64,000 bases of DNA, from the NCBI GenBank assembly GCA_029378245.1, contig JARKIF010000020.1, positions 744,001 through 808,000 of the forward strand, written 5' to 3'. Origin of the DNA: Roridomyces roridus (taxonomy: Eukaryota > Basidiomycota > Agaricomycetes > Agaricales > Mycenaceae). This document shows positions 22,965 through 33,302 of this stretch, one piece after another. A program made the position numbers and the translations under genes. Each line of letters begins with the position of its first letter. Position 1 is the first letter of the stretch. The notes below the pieces were generated by a model that was not told the origin of the DNA, did not search any database, and was given only the letters and a program-made list of their open reading frames with translations.

Positions 22965-23917
22965 TCAAGCATTCTCAGACTCGTGCAACAACTCCCATTT
23001 TGGCAACGCAAAGAGGGACGGAAGGACGACCCACAGCTTTTTCACCGCAGCATCATACTCCTTTTTCGCAGTCGCCTTGCACTGAACACATAGTTCCGAA
23101 TCATCCCACCTCCACGAACAGTCGAACAGCTCCGCGAACTTGGGGATGCCATTGTGCAAGACCAACGACAAACGCTCGCGGTCACACTCGTTGGGTGTCT
23201 TGCACAATCTCTTGTCGCTCAAAGACAACATGCCCTGGACGATCTTCCTAGCCCAATTATCCGAAAATCCCTCGGCTGCTGCGACGCACATCTCCTTGGC
23301 GTTGAGGTCAATCTCGGATGCGAAGATGTCGGGGATGGGGGACGTGGAGCACTCCAAGTAGATGCCGGGAAGCGGTGGAAGGATTTGATACTCGGTTGCG
23401 AGGTTGAGTGCGAGAAAGTGGTCGCCGTCCAGTTCTGCGTATCCGGCTGGAGGCGAGCGGACGAGCCACTCAGTCAAAGAGGAAGGATAGATGGCATCCA
23501 ATATCGACACCATGCGCGCTCGGAGATGTTCCACGTCGTACTTGGTCGAGAGGCGTAGAAAACGCGTGACAGTGTCCAAACCATCGACCGGATGATGCGC
23601 AAAGTATCTGAAAATCCGCCGCGTCAGCATAGACAGAAAAGGTAGCCTCGGATGTGCTCGGACCCTGCGTCGTGAAGGGCTGAGAGGAACATCTCAAAGT
23701 CGCGTGCAGAGTCGTGGACTTGCAGTAACGGACAGCCATCGACGGTTTCCTGCTCCTTCGGTTGGGGTATCGAGAAGGTGTCCTTGAATACAGGAGACTG
23801 CGCGGCCAGAACGCCTCGATATGCGCGGAAGAGCGTGTTTTCAGCTTGCAAGATGACGGTTCCGTCGTCAAACCAGAGTTCTGAGGAGCGTACGAGAGGG
23901 CTGGATTCACTGTCCAT
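22965..23917 (-). CDS. BTB/POZ domain protein, 298 aa
   Basis: Exon 1 is 23917-23664 and exon 2 is 23607-22965. The 56-bp intron has donor GTCCGA and acceptor TTTCAG. The BTB fold is recognisable in ELWFDDGTVILQAENTLFRAYRGVLAAQSPVFKDTF, followed by the helices typical of the large Agaricomycete BTB family (LRLSTKYDVEHLRARMV). A C-terminal CVQC pair is present. BTB domains dimerise and often act as Cullin-3 substrate adaptors, but no Kelch, MATH or DNA-binding domain is attached, so the partner is unknown. The frame is intact throughout. Confidence 0.88.
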
Positions 23918-24089
23918 GGTGGAAGAGGAAGAGACGCGTCGATGTCAGATGATCCGTGATCCGATCAAACCTATTTCCTTCATTCACCGCATCCTCTCTT
24001 CGTCCTCTCTTCGTCTTGTCTGTAACGCGTCACGGTGGGAGTTGAATCCTGTTTTTCTCGTCCCTAGGTCGGAAGATTATATTTTTCTG

Positions 24090-25100
24090 GTGAAACGCGT
24101 GCGTGCGAAACAACCACCAAATCAAAACCAATAAAATCTCGGACTAGCCAAGACGAGTGTGTGTGTGTGTGTGGGTGTGGGGTCGATGTGGTTACGTAGC
24201 GCGTAGTCGCAAGTGTGTGTGTGTTCGGGGGGTTCGGATCGAAATATACGACCAAAACTGATTCAGAAACAACGTGGTGTGGGAGGGATCGGCAGGGACG
24301 GCGTATAGCAGTGCAGACGACTAGCGTATGCAGAAAAGTAAACCTAGAAAATCAGAAGTGAGTATGTAAAACCAGGAACCCCAGTGTCGTATGTCGTGTG
24401 TCGCCAGAGAGTGTCGTAGTCGTCGTCGTCGATGGAGAGGCCAGCTCAATATAGTAATGCTAATCTGAAAGTCAGTGTCTTGCGCGGTGCAGGCTGATGA
24501 GAGCGAGTGTGGAATGAAGCAGATAGTGTCGAAAAGCCAGTAGTCGTCGTTGTCGCCGTAGTTCCGTAGTTCCGTAGATTGTTGCCGTAGTTCCCGTAGT
24601 TCCGTCGTTTACCGTATAATCGTAGTGAAATGCGAACGTACGAACCACCAGTAAAATAAACCAATAAAAATACCCTGGACCAGCCGAGAGTACGATGGGG
24701 TGAGGTTGTGGGAAGAGAGTGGTACGCGCGAGCAAGTTGTGTGTGTTCGGGGGGTTCGGGCCGAAGTATACGACCTAATCGAGTTCGGATGAAACAGTGG
24801 GGGTGGGCAAGTAAAAAGCAACGACCAGCGTGTGCAATGTGAAACCTAGAAAATCAGAAATCAACAATCAAATTCAAATGGATGTCGCCAGAGAGCCGTT
24901 GTCGTCGTTGTCGTCAAATTGAGACCAGCTCAATATGAAATGCTATATCCTGTAAGTCAGTGTCTTGCGCGGTTCAGGCTGATGAGAGCGAGTATAGAGA
25001 GAAGCAGAGAGTTGTCGAAACCGTAGTCGTATGTCGTAGTCGTATGCCGAAACCGTAAGTCGTAGTCGTTCCGTAGTCGTAGTTCCGTATAAATCCCGTG
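24090..25100. repeat. Diverged tandem duplication with GTCGTAGTC low complexity
   Basis: Two segments (about 24090-24560 and 24640-25090) share a series of blocks in the same order: AACCAATAAAA, a GT-rich tract, GTTCGGGGGGTTCGG, AACCTAGAAAATCAGAA, and GTCAGTGTCTTGCGCGGT...GATGAGAGCGAG. Each ends in GTCGTAGTC/CCGTAGTTCC runs. They are diverged copies of a unit of roughly 500 bp. There is no coding capacity. The origin could be an old LTR or another non-autonomous element, but no ends are defined. Confidence 0.65.
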
Positions 25101-26125
25101 TTCGTATTCCCCGTTCCAGGTATTCTACTGACACTCTTATACTACTACTATTTGTATTTTGTCCAATCCAGTGCACCATTGTTCTCCCTAACGACTGACT
25201 CTGTCGCTAGGCGCACTGTCTCTCCCCGAGCCATGCCCGAGCCATACCCGAGTCATACTCGAGCTATGCTATTGTTCGCATGCGTCTTGGACGTTCTGAA
25301 TCCTTCCATCGGCTCCGCTGAGCTCCACAGAGCTCCACAAGTCGTGGTAGTTGTAGTGTGGCGGAGTGCAGCGACGCGACTTGGACGCGACGCGACGCGT
25401 TCGGATCACGTGATGATCTGATTGATATCATCACACCTTCTTCAATCCCAACTTTCAGTCTTTCACGCCAATATGAAATTCGCGAAATCTTGGCCTTCTG
25501 GCATGATTTCTCCCGTGGTACGATGGCCCGTACCTCAGTAGCCGTAAAACCGTAGTCCGTAGAATTCTCCCCGAATACATTGTCGTAGGCTACCTTTTAT
25601 ACCCTGACTGTTTGTTTGTTCCCTCCTGTGCAGACCCGAACCTGAACCTTCCAGCAGATTCCATAGTGTTCTGCATCCTTCCCTAGCCTGAGTCACTAGC
25701 CCAAACATTCCAGAACCTTCGCCCATACCCTCTGGAACCTTCCATTCACCACCGGCACGGTCGCCAACTCAAACGAGCCCCGAGACGCGTCCACGACGCG
25801 TCGATCACGTTGACCACGTGACCATGATGCCGCCGTTCGACTTGCTCAAACACCCGTACTCTGAAAAGTCAAAATCTGGGCCTTTGCCCCGTGTTTCCTT
25901 CTTGCTTGCTACGTCCGCTCTTCACTGGCCTACATTGTGATACAATGGCCCTCTCGCCTGCCACCCGAGGTCGTCCTTGGAATGCGTCATAATTGAGCTT
26001 GCCGCTCTGCCGTCGAAAGCCTTCGGACCGGAAAAACGCCTTCTTTTCTGATACCCTCATCGCGAAGCGCGTCAAACACTGATAATCTAGGTTGTTGACA
26101 TTAATCCCTACTTGCATCGTGTTTG
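25101..26125. other. Gene-free stretch with ACGACGCG/CACGTGA motifs
   Basis: No supportable ORF. Two similar pieces (about 25370-25420 and 25780-25830) share GACGCG repeats followed by ATCACGTGATG or GACCACGTGACC, which contain the E-box CACGTG. This stretch lies 3' of the F-box gene ending at 26126. Confidence 0.4.
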
Positions 26126-27685
26126 TCATATGGACGTCAAGTCGCTCAACAAATCCTCCGCCTCGTTCCCCTCAAGCAACTGAGACTTCAACCCGTCCGG
26201 CAGCAAGCCCATTCCCTGCTTCACGCTCTCGACGAATTCCGGGAGAGTTTGGATGGCCACCACGCGGAGCGTCTCGAGAGTCGCACCCCCGGTCTCAAAT
26301 TCGCTGCAGCGCGACTGCACCATGGGGAAGAACGAGGCGTCGATTTCCTCGTGCTCGCCCTTGCATGTATACACAAGCGATCTGAGCACTGGGCAGAGAA
26401 TATCCGCAACCGCCCCACCGCCCTGGATCATCATCGCACTCCAAACCTGCCCCATCTCGCGGGCGCCCCATACACCGCACGAAATCCCCAACGTCCTGAG
26501 AGCCTGAGCTTCTCTGAGGATGTCGATGATTTCCTCCGACGTCGTGCTCGTGTAGTCATCATCCAGGTAAAGGCTTGTCAAGGATCTGCCTGAAGAGGAG
26601 CGGCAGAGGAAAGAGGGGACAGCGGCGTACGGCGCGTAAACGGTGAGGGTTTCGAGTGCAGGCCCCGCGGTGATGTGCGTCAGGAACTCCGGTTCGGACA
26701 TTGCACTGAGCTTCAATCGACGCAGACGGGGGAGGAAGGCGTGCTTGCCAGCATAATACCCGACAGGGGCTTTCGCCCGTAGGAAACCCAGACCGCATTC
26801 GACTAGGTTGGGTGCAGCGAGGACGACGTCGAAATGATGTTGGGTGGTGCACAGGGCGCGATAATGGTTAATCTGGTGCCACGGTGCGGAGGCTATGTAC
26901 GGAGAGCGTACCCCGAGACTCCGGTTTGTGAGGAGTAATTTGCGTAGAGCGGGGGCCTCGGAAAAGTAGTTGTGTATTTCGCCGTGGTACAAACGCCTCG
27001 AACACAAGAGGAACTCGCACAGCTGCGGAATCCGGTTGTACATGCCGTACAACGCGGGCTGGGCGAGCTCCGCAGAACCTCTGAGATGTACATGGAAGAC
27101 GCTACACCGATGAGAGTGCTGAAGGAGTGCGTGGAGCAGGGCTTTAAGGTGGTCAGCCGACCAGCGGAGCTGCACGTTGATACAGATTTCAAGGGTTGCA
27201 TTGCCGGACCGGGCGAGTTGGGTTTCAATCATGGATAGTGGGTAGATTGTGTGGAGAGCAGGGGACTGAGGCTCGTATATTTTGATGCGGCGCCAGAGGA
27301 GGGAGGTTGAGAGGGCCGCATTTCGCCAGGTCTTACAGACATGGCCCAGATGCCACGGTGGTGCATCTTTGTTACGATCTCCGACCTTCCGCTTGTACTC
27401 GGAGAGATGGGTGAAGATCTCGGAGAGCAATTCGCCCGGTACGCGGCGAATGGGAGACAGAAGAGCTGTGTGCGCCTTGATACAGCGTTCCAGCTCGTCG
27501 AGATCCGGGGTGGGATGGGGGACGGCTTCGATTTCGAGCAGCCGTTGGCGGGTTTCGTCTAGCAGTCGGCAGATGAGTACAGCTTCCCCTTCGTCCGGAG
27601 GCTCGTGGGATTCAAGAAGGTAGCCAAATGGGGAGTGCTGCATTCTTTGCCTAATGTCAGATTTGTCCGGAATCGCACTGGCCAT
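26126..27685 (-). CDS. F-box protein, 519 aa, single exon
   Basis: An uninterrupted frame of 520 codons. A coiled-coil-like stretch (residues about 40-75) precedes an F-box (IRRVPGELLSEIFTHLSEY, about residues 79-97), with the conserved CKTWRNAALSTSLLW that closes the motif in Agaricomycete F-box proteins. A long Leu-rich region follows that probably forms LRR-like repeats. F-box proteins recruit substrates to SCF ubiquitin ligases through Skp1. The lack of introns and the length are typical for this expanded family. No defects are visible. Confidence 0.9.
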   Translation of the reverse strand: MASAIPDKSDIRQRMQHSPFGYLLESHEPPDEGEAVLICRLLDETRQRLLEIEAVPHPTPDLDELERCIKAHTALLSPIRRVPGELLSEIFTHLSEYKRKVGDRNKDAPPWHLGHVCKTWRNAALSTSLLWRRIKIYEPQSPALHTIYPLSMIETQLARSGNATLEICINVQLRWSADHLKALLHALLQHSHRCSVFHVHLRGSAELAQPALYGMYNRIPQLCEFLLCSRRLYHGEIHNYFSEAPALRKLLLTNRSLGVRSPYIASAPWHQINHYRALCTTQHHFDVVLAAPNLVECGLGFLRAKAPVGYYAGKHAFLPRLRRLKLSAMSEPEFLTHITAGPALETLTVYAPYAAVPSFLCRSSSGRSLTSLYLDDDYTSTTSEEIIDILREAQALRTLGISCGVWGAREMGQVWSAMMIQGGGAVADILCPVLRSLVYTCKGEHEEIDASFFPMVQSRCSEFETGGATLETLRVVAIQTLPEFVESVKQGMGLLPDGLKSQLLEGNEAEDLLSDLTSI

Positions 27686-28010
27686 GGGCTCTCACCTCGG
27701 CTTGGAGGAAGGAGAGAGAGAAGAAAATTGGGATGACGTGCCCATCACTGATCCGCTCGACGAGTCACATGCCAAGCGATCACGCGCGGAAAGGTTCTTT
27801 CGATATCTTGTCGACATCGGAAACTCGCCGCTGACTCGGACTTGCCTTGAGTCTTGAACGTCTTTCGCTTGACGAAATCAAACCACAAAAAAATCGTTCA
27901 CGCTCAGGGCAGTTGAGCGTCTTTAAATTTGTCGTGCGCGGATAGCTTGATCATGACTCACGGTAGATTTCCCTGCCCTCCGCCACGGCGCGCTACCTCG
28001 CGTCTTCAAT

Positions 28011-29725
28011 TCACTGGTAATACAAGATTCTCATCAACCTCTCTTCCATCAACAATACGGCCGAACTATAAAGACCCAAAGAAGGCCATGGAGAGGACAC
28101 CGGATTCCGTCGAGGCCATTGCATCACTCGTCGGGGACGAGTTTCTCTCTTCGAGCGGTCCCGGATACAACTTTCATCTCGTCCGGGGCATCCTTCGTAT
28201 AACACCACACAATCACTGCTGCTCCCAGCATCGTGACGGCCGTGCACCTTGATGTAATACCTGGACAAAGTTTGCACCCGTTGGTCGAAATTGGGGGTCG
28301 TCGAGTTGAGTGCGAGTGTCGGCGCTGGCACCGAGCCCGCGCCTTTGGCCTGCGACGAAGTGAGAGACAGGGTGTACCTGATTCGCCAGATATTATCAGC
28401 GACAACTGGTTGTTTTCGTCCACGTATCCTACTCCACAGTCCGCAGAATGACCTCGATCGGGCTGCACTTGTAGGAGGCATTTGAGATTGGAATACGTCG
28501 AGCATGACTAGGTGTGCGTCTCTCCGAGTGGGATGTTTGTGTGCCGTGACCTGGGAGCGCGTGATACCGCCGACGTTGGCGAAGGGGAGGATGAGTGACG
28601 CAGCGGGAATGTGAGTGGTGGCAGGGGGAGAGGAGAGGGCCGAGGGCCAGCTAAGGGAATCCAGTGCGTATACAACAAGCTGCAGACTTTGGTCCGCCCG
28701 ATGCACCACAATAAGGTAGTTTCCAACGATTGCTGCCGCTGCCGCGTCAATCTGAGGATCAAATTGTCTAGCGATTTCTGAGTTCCGACTATCAAGGAGA
28801 GGGCTTACCACATTCGTTGAAAACACCAACCGAATACGTGTGTTTTCCCGCCAGTTGATTACTTGCACTTCGTTGATCGCCTCGCGGTAGGAGGAGGTCG
28901 GAAGGAGGAAGTCTCCGGAAAGATCCAGAAACGCGTGGGCGGGATATGAGGGCAACCGAAGCGCCATCAACGACTCCTCGGTTAGCAGGTTGATTTCGAT
29001 GACCTCGATGTACCCTGGCCTGCGCAAATTAAGTGCCTGAGATGCCTCACGGGAACCAAAGTACTTACTGCCCAGCAGTCCGAAAGGCAAAGACAGCAAC
29101 TTCACCCCCATCCTTCACCTCCACAGAGGACGGCAACCAATGCGGGGTTTCATATCGCCATATACGCCGTCTTGTCGCGACTACGCCCAACGAGAAACTG
29201 CGCAAGCCTGCATACATGGTAAAGTGTGTGCCTCCTGGGAGAAGATTAACGGCTGCATCCTCAGTGGGTCCAAAAGACTTGTCTAGAGATACCACGATCT
29301 CTCTACTGAGGGTCGGCGGGACAGCCGAGGCGGGAGACCATGTCCGCGGTCCGAGGACCACAGACTTTGCCATGTCGACCAGAGCTTGGGTCGTATAGGC
29401 ATCTAGCTGAAGCTGTGGATCTCTGTCGCGCAAGCCACGGAACTCGAGATCGCGGATGAGAGAGATCCAGACGTATTTCGAGAAAGCGATGTGCTGGCAA
29501 TATTTATTGACCTGTACGATTCCGTCGCACTCAGAGGGTAGACTTCGGTGTTGGACTCGCCTGGGAGACTCTGAGAACACCCTGTACATCACAGAAGCAG
29601 AGAATTTCGCCCATGACGTGCTCATCGAGGCGGACAACCGACATGGCGATGGGAGTCAGAAGCAAGAGTGCTGACAAAGCCGGTGCTACACTGCCACATT
29701 GCTCTCCTCCGCAGACCACCACCAT
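28011..29725 (-). CDS. F-box protein with predicted GC-AG intron
   Basis: The N-terminal exon (starting at 29725, or more conservatively at the ATG 29644) carries an F-box-like MGEILCFCDVQGVLRVSQ. This joins VNKYCQHIAFSKYVWISL across 29512-29560. No GT donor fits the frame; GCGAGT...ACAG does, giving a GC-AG intron of 49 bp. Further introns with clear signals lie near 29065-29018 (GTAAGT...GCAG) and about 28810-28750. The rest is a beta-rich region that reads like the propeller-type C-terminus of this Agaricomycete F-box subfamily. The C-terminus stays open to 28011, but its last exon boundaries are uncertain. Presumed role: substrate adaptor of an SCF ligase. Confidence 0.75.
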
Positions 29726-29932
29726 CGAGACACATCGCTAGGAAATGCCAGCTCTTTCTCCGTTTGGACGGCGAAATTTTCGTCTACACCAGTACACTGT
29801 CAATCACGGTCGTCCGCACTACTAAAATGCGTCCCAGGCACAAATCGATTCACAAATACATAAAATAAAAAAGTACGGATATAAAGTCCCATTGTCAAAC
29901 ACCCCGCTAAATAAAAATCGCACCCAGGATAC

Positions 29933-31119
29933 TCACATTCTGACACCCTCAGCCCTGATCTTCGAGTACGCGTTGGATACGATAAACGCCAAAACCAAGT
30001 CTTTTGCCGCATCGTCGAGGTTGTTGAAAAAGTAATCCTCGAGCTGCCACACGGTTGAAGACTCGCGGTAGGCGATTGTTGTTTCGAACCCTCGCGGGTC
30101 TCGCGCGACCAGGCTCTACGGGTGCGAGGTCAGATCATCCTTTGTCGCGCCGCTACGGAATCACTTACCAGGTTGATGAGCCGCACCCCATAAACTGTCC
30201 ACGCACTGACATGCCCGATCTTGAACCTCTCCTTCCTCTGGTCCTCGAGGAATCTACGACAACAAAACGGTTACGTCGCGACCGAAAACCCGGACGAAAA
30301 AACTCACTTGGGCAGGTCGAGCGGTAGTCCGCAGCCGTGAATCTGCCCCGCCATGTTCATCACCAGAGTCCGGCGGTGAAGCGGTAACCCGGCTTTGCTC
30401 CCCAAGCAGCTGAGATCGCGAACGAATTGTTCGCCGCTCGCTGTCCAATACGAAAGCGTACAACGCGTGTGGCCGTCGGTCAACATTTCTTGACGAATTG
30501 TGAGTCTGCTCCGGTCATTGGCGGAACCTGAGTCGCCGAGCATAGTGAGAGGTGCAGGAGAGGATGCCCATGGGTGAGTGAGCCCGCCTCCTTTATACAT
30601 TTTCTGGAATGACGCCGATCGAGGGACAACGTGCCTGCAGACCTCCGCCTGTTGGCGCCACAGTTGCTGTGGACCACGCCCATGGCACCGACATCGCACC
30701 CTATACTGTGGGTCCCCCACGTCATGCAGGGCCACGGCCGGTTTCAAGAGCTTGCAGAACCAATATCGCATAAGTACTAACTTCAGCCATCACCTGCCTG
30801 AAAGTGCCTCTCTCCATGCATGAGCGGTGCGTTGAACTCAGTTTTTTAACACAGCGAAAGACAGAGAGACTTACCGGCGACCTACCACACCTCCGTATGT
30901 ACTAGCGACCTTCCCCGCGCCAAGTCTTGAATGAAAACGATGGAAGGTGTCTCGTTCATGGCCAAATGGCGGCAGGAATCCACGAGGCATAGGATCATCT
31001 GACAAGGTGACCACAGGGACTCTGATCATCCGGTCTTTTGCTGCAAACTCCGGTTCTGGGGTTTCGCCTGTGTTCAGCCTCGCGAGTCTCACCCTGAACT
31101 CACCCCGGGGTCCCGGCAC
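29933..31119 (-). CDS. Unrecognised multi-exon protein
   Basis: The 3' exons are well supported. A block ending in GCGLPLDLPK (about 30309) joins FLEDQRKERFKIG through a GTGAGT...GTAG intron, then through GTAAGT...CCGTAG (about 30170-30118) to a final exon ending at 29933. The 5' part, open from 31119 to 30871, ends in a GTAAGT donor at about 30878, but its acceptor is ambiguous, so the link between the halves is provisional. The protein is mixed alpha/beta with no transmembrane or catalytic motif that I recognise. Beta-rich segments around YWTASGEQFVRDLSCLG are vaguely reminiscent of tubby/LURP-like folds, too weakly to assign. Confidence 0.5.
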
Positions 31120-31388
31120 CCGGCGATCATCCGGATGCGGCCCGATTTGAACTCCGACTATGGCCCGCCCGGAGCGACGTGCACGTGGTGCTATTCAACG
31201 AGAAATTTGGGGTTTCCTGGTGAAGGCCACGAGGCGTGCAGAATTTGGTGGCGCGCTACCAAGAATTGATCCATTATTCTATGGTGCCACACTTGCTGAA
31301 GTGCTCAATTGTTCTTTGAGCGTGCCTCTGATCGACAAAGCTACATGTATTCAGGATTTACAATTCACATTCAGTCCTCTCCGGGCAT

Positions 31389-32808
31389 CTACCACCCTCT
31401 GGCCTCCCAATCAGCTACCGTATCCTTCGTCGTCTCTGCAGTAGTCCGATACTTCATCCCAAGCACCTCGACGGACCTGCGCGCGTCGTACATGATATGG
31501 TGAACCACGTTCTTCCCCGAGCCCGGATTCCCTTTCTGGTACTTGTCAGACGGTGGGGCAGCGTCCACTACATGAGCGATGAACACCGTAGGCAAAAAGA
31601 TCAAAACAAAGAGGAGACGAGACGTACACCAATCCTGCCACACCCACGGCCCCTCACTAACAATAATCCTCTGGCCCGCTACTTCGGATTTCAGCAAAGC
31701 CAAGACGTGTGCGCGTCCGAGGTCCCGGACGTCGACCCAGCAAGAGCCGGTGAGGAGGACGCTTGGGTTGGGATTCGGCTTCGTGAGCATGTCGTAGAAC
31801 TGAAGTGCAGAGGTGTTGAGCGTCTCGGGAGTGGGGGTGTCGTGGATCGTTGGCTAACGCGTCGTCGTGACTCGTCAGTGCGATAGTCAAGTTGAAGATG
31901 AGAAGGTGCTTACCCCGAATACGAACGGTGGGTTCAGTACGACGAGGTCCCATCCGATTTTGCCTTTGTTTTCCTCATACAGCGCCCATGCAGCTAAAGA
32001 ACAGAGTATTATTCGTCAAGAAACGTCAACAGCGAGCGACACACGCACCTCGTTCTGCGAGCGTCTTGGACGCGCGGTATTTTGTCATTGTCGGGAGTGT
32101 GTCCGAGGTCCCAGCAGCCTCCGCCTCGCTAACCTCTCTCGGTGCTTGATTATTCCAATCCTTCTCACTAAACAAAGTGGGCTTCGGTTCGTTCTGCAGC
32201 ACAGAGGCACAAGATCCGGTAATGACAATGCGTTTTATGGCGTCGCTGTTGGCAGTACATGAGTGACGTAGATAAAGAGGCATGGAATGGGTACACACCC
32301 GTGCTTGAGCGCACTCTTCAGAATTCCGACAGTTCCTTGAACGGCAGGCACAATGAAATCTGTAGTCCCATCGTTACGATCTAGCGGGGGAAGATGACCA
32401 TGGATACCTTCGGGCTTCGCATCCGCGCGCAAATGAAACGGCGAGGCCGTGTGTTCGATAGCGTCTACCCCTTTAACTGCTTCGTCGAATGCACCTTCCT
32501 TCCGTCGAGTAGCAAGTAAGGAGATGTCATGGGCGCCGCGATACAGCACATACCTGAGTGATGTCGGGCACCACAAGCAGCTCGAACTTATCCCCATACT
32601 CCGCAAACGTAGTACGCAGATGGCTGCACCTGTCTGCGGACCGGACGGTGCCACGCACGGAGAAGCCCTGTTCCAAGAGCGCACGGACGACCCACTAAGT
32701 ACTTGATTGTTGTGAATGTGCTGCGGATGTATGAGCACGGACACGTACGGCTGCTATGAAGCCATTAGCTCCAGAAACGAGGATTTTGCCGGATTGTATC
32801 GCAGGCAT
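31389..32808 (-). CDS. NAD(P)-dependent reductase, extended SDR
   Basis: The protein starts at 32808 with a Rossmann dinucleotide-binding motif, KILVSGANGFIAA (G-x2-G-x2-A). It continues through several short introns to the active-site motif MTKYRASK (Y-x3-K) near 32080. The remaining sequence (WDLVVLNPPFVFG, then DVRDLGRAHVLAL) is typical of dihydroflavonol/cinnamoyl-CoA/aldehyde reductases of the GRE2 type. These enzymes reduce carbonyl compounds with NADPH in the cytosol. Length after splicing (about 340 aa) fits the family. The catalytic Tyr and Lys are present, so the gene appears functional. Substrate unknown. Confidence 0.88.
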
Positions 32809-33258
32809 GGTTATCGTATCTATCGAGGGTGGTGGGAGAAAGAAAGAGACGTCGCGAGAGATCAGCGGTGATCCGACGGCGTTAATGATGCGTCGGAACC
32901 AATGCGGAAGCGGAATCAAATTCGATCAAAGTTGAAATCGATTGGCTAGCGATAATTGGGCTCTGCGAACTCCAGAAGCCCCCCCGGCTTTTGATTCTCT
33001 GTTACCTGGAAAGATGGCCATCATTCCAGAGCAAAGTTGGATCTGTCCCAGTCCCCGGTTTTGCATAGGAAGCAGTTCGGGACCAGACTCCAAAGTTGGC
33101 TTCAAGTGGATTGGCTACGAATATTTGGATCTGCCCATTGATAGAATGAAACTGAGGTACCTAGGTCAGAAGGCCATCCAGAGGACAGTTGGACATGTCG
33201 GATATGTCAACTGTTCTTATCAAGATCCCATGATCATGGGAATGAAACCTGTTACCTG

Positions 33259-33266
33259 TATAAAAA
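33259..33266 (+). promoter_or_regulatory. TATA box of the NLR gene
   Basis: TATAAAAA lies 37-44 bp before the proposed start codon at 33303. It supports that start and leaves a short 5' leader. Confidence 0.45.
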
Positions 33267-33302
33267 CAGTGAGCATGACCCTCAAGTATAATCAGCTCAC
33301 TC

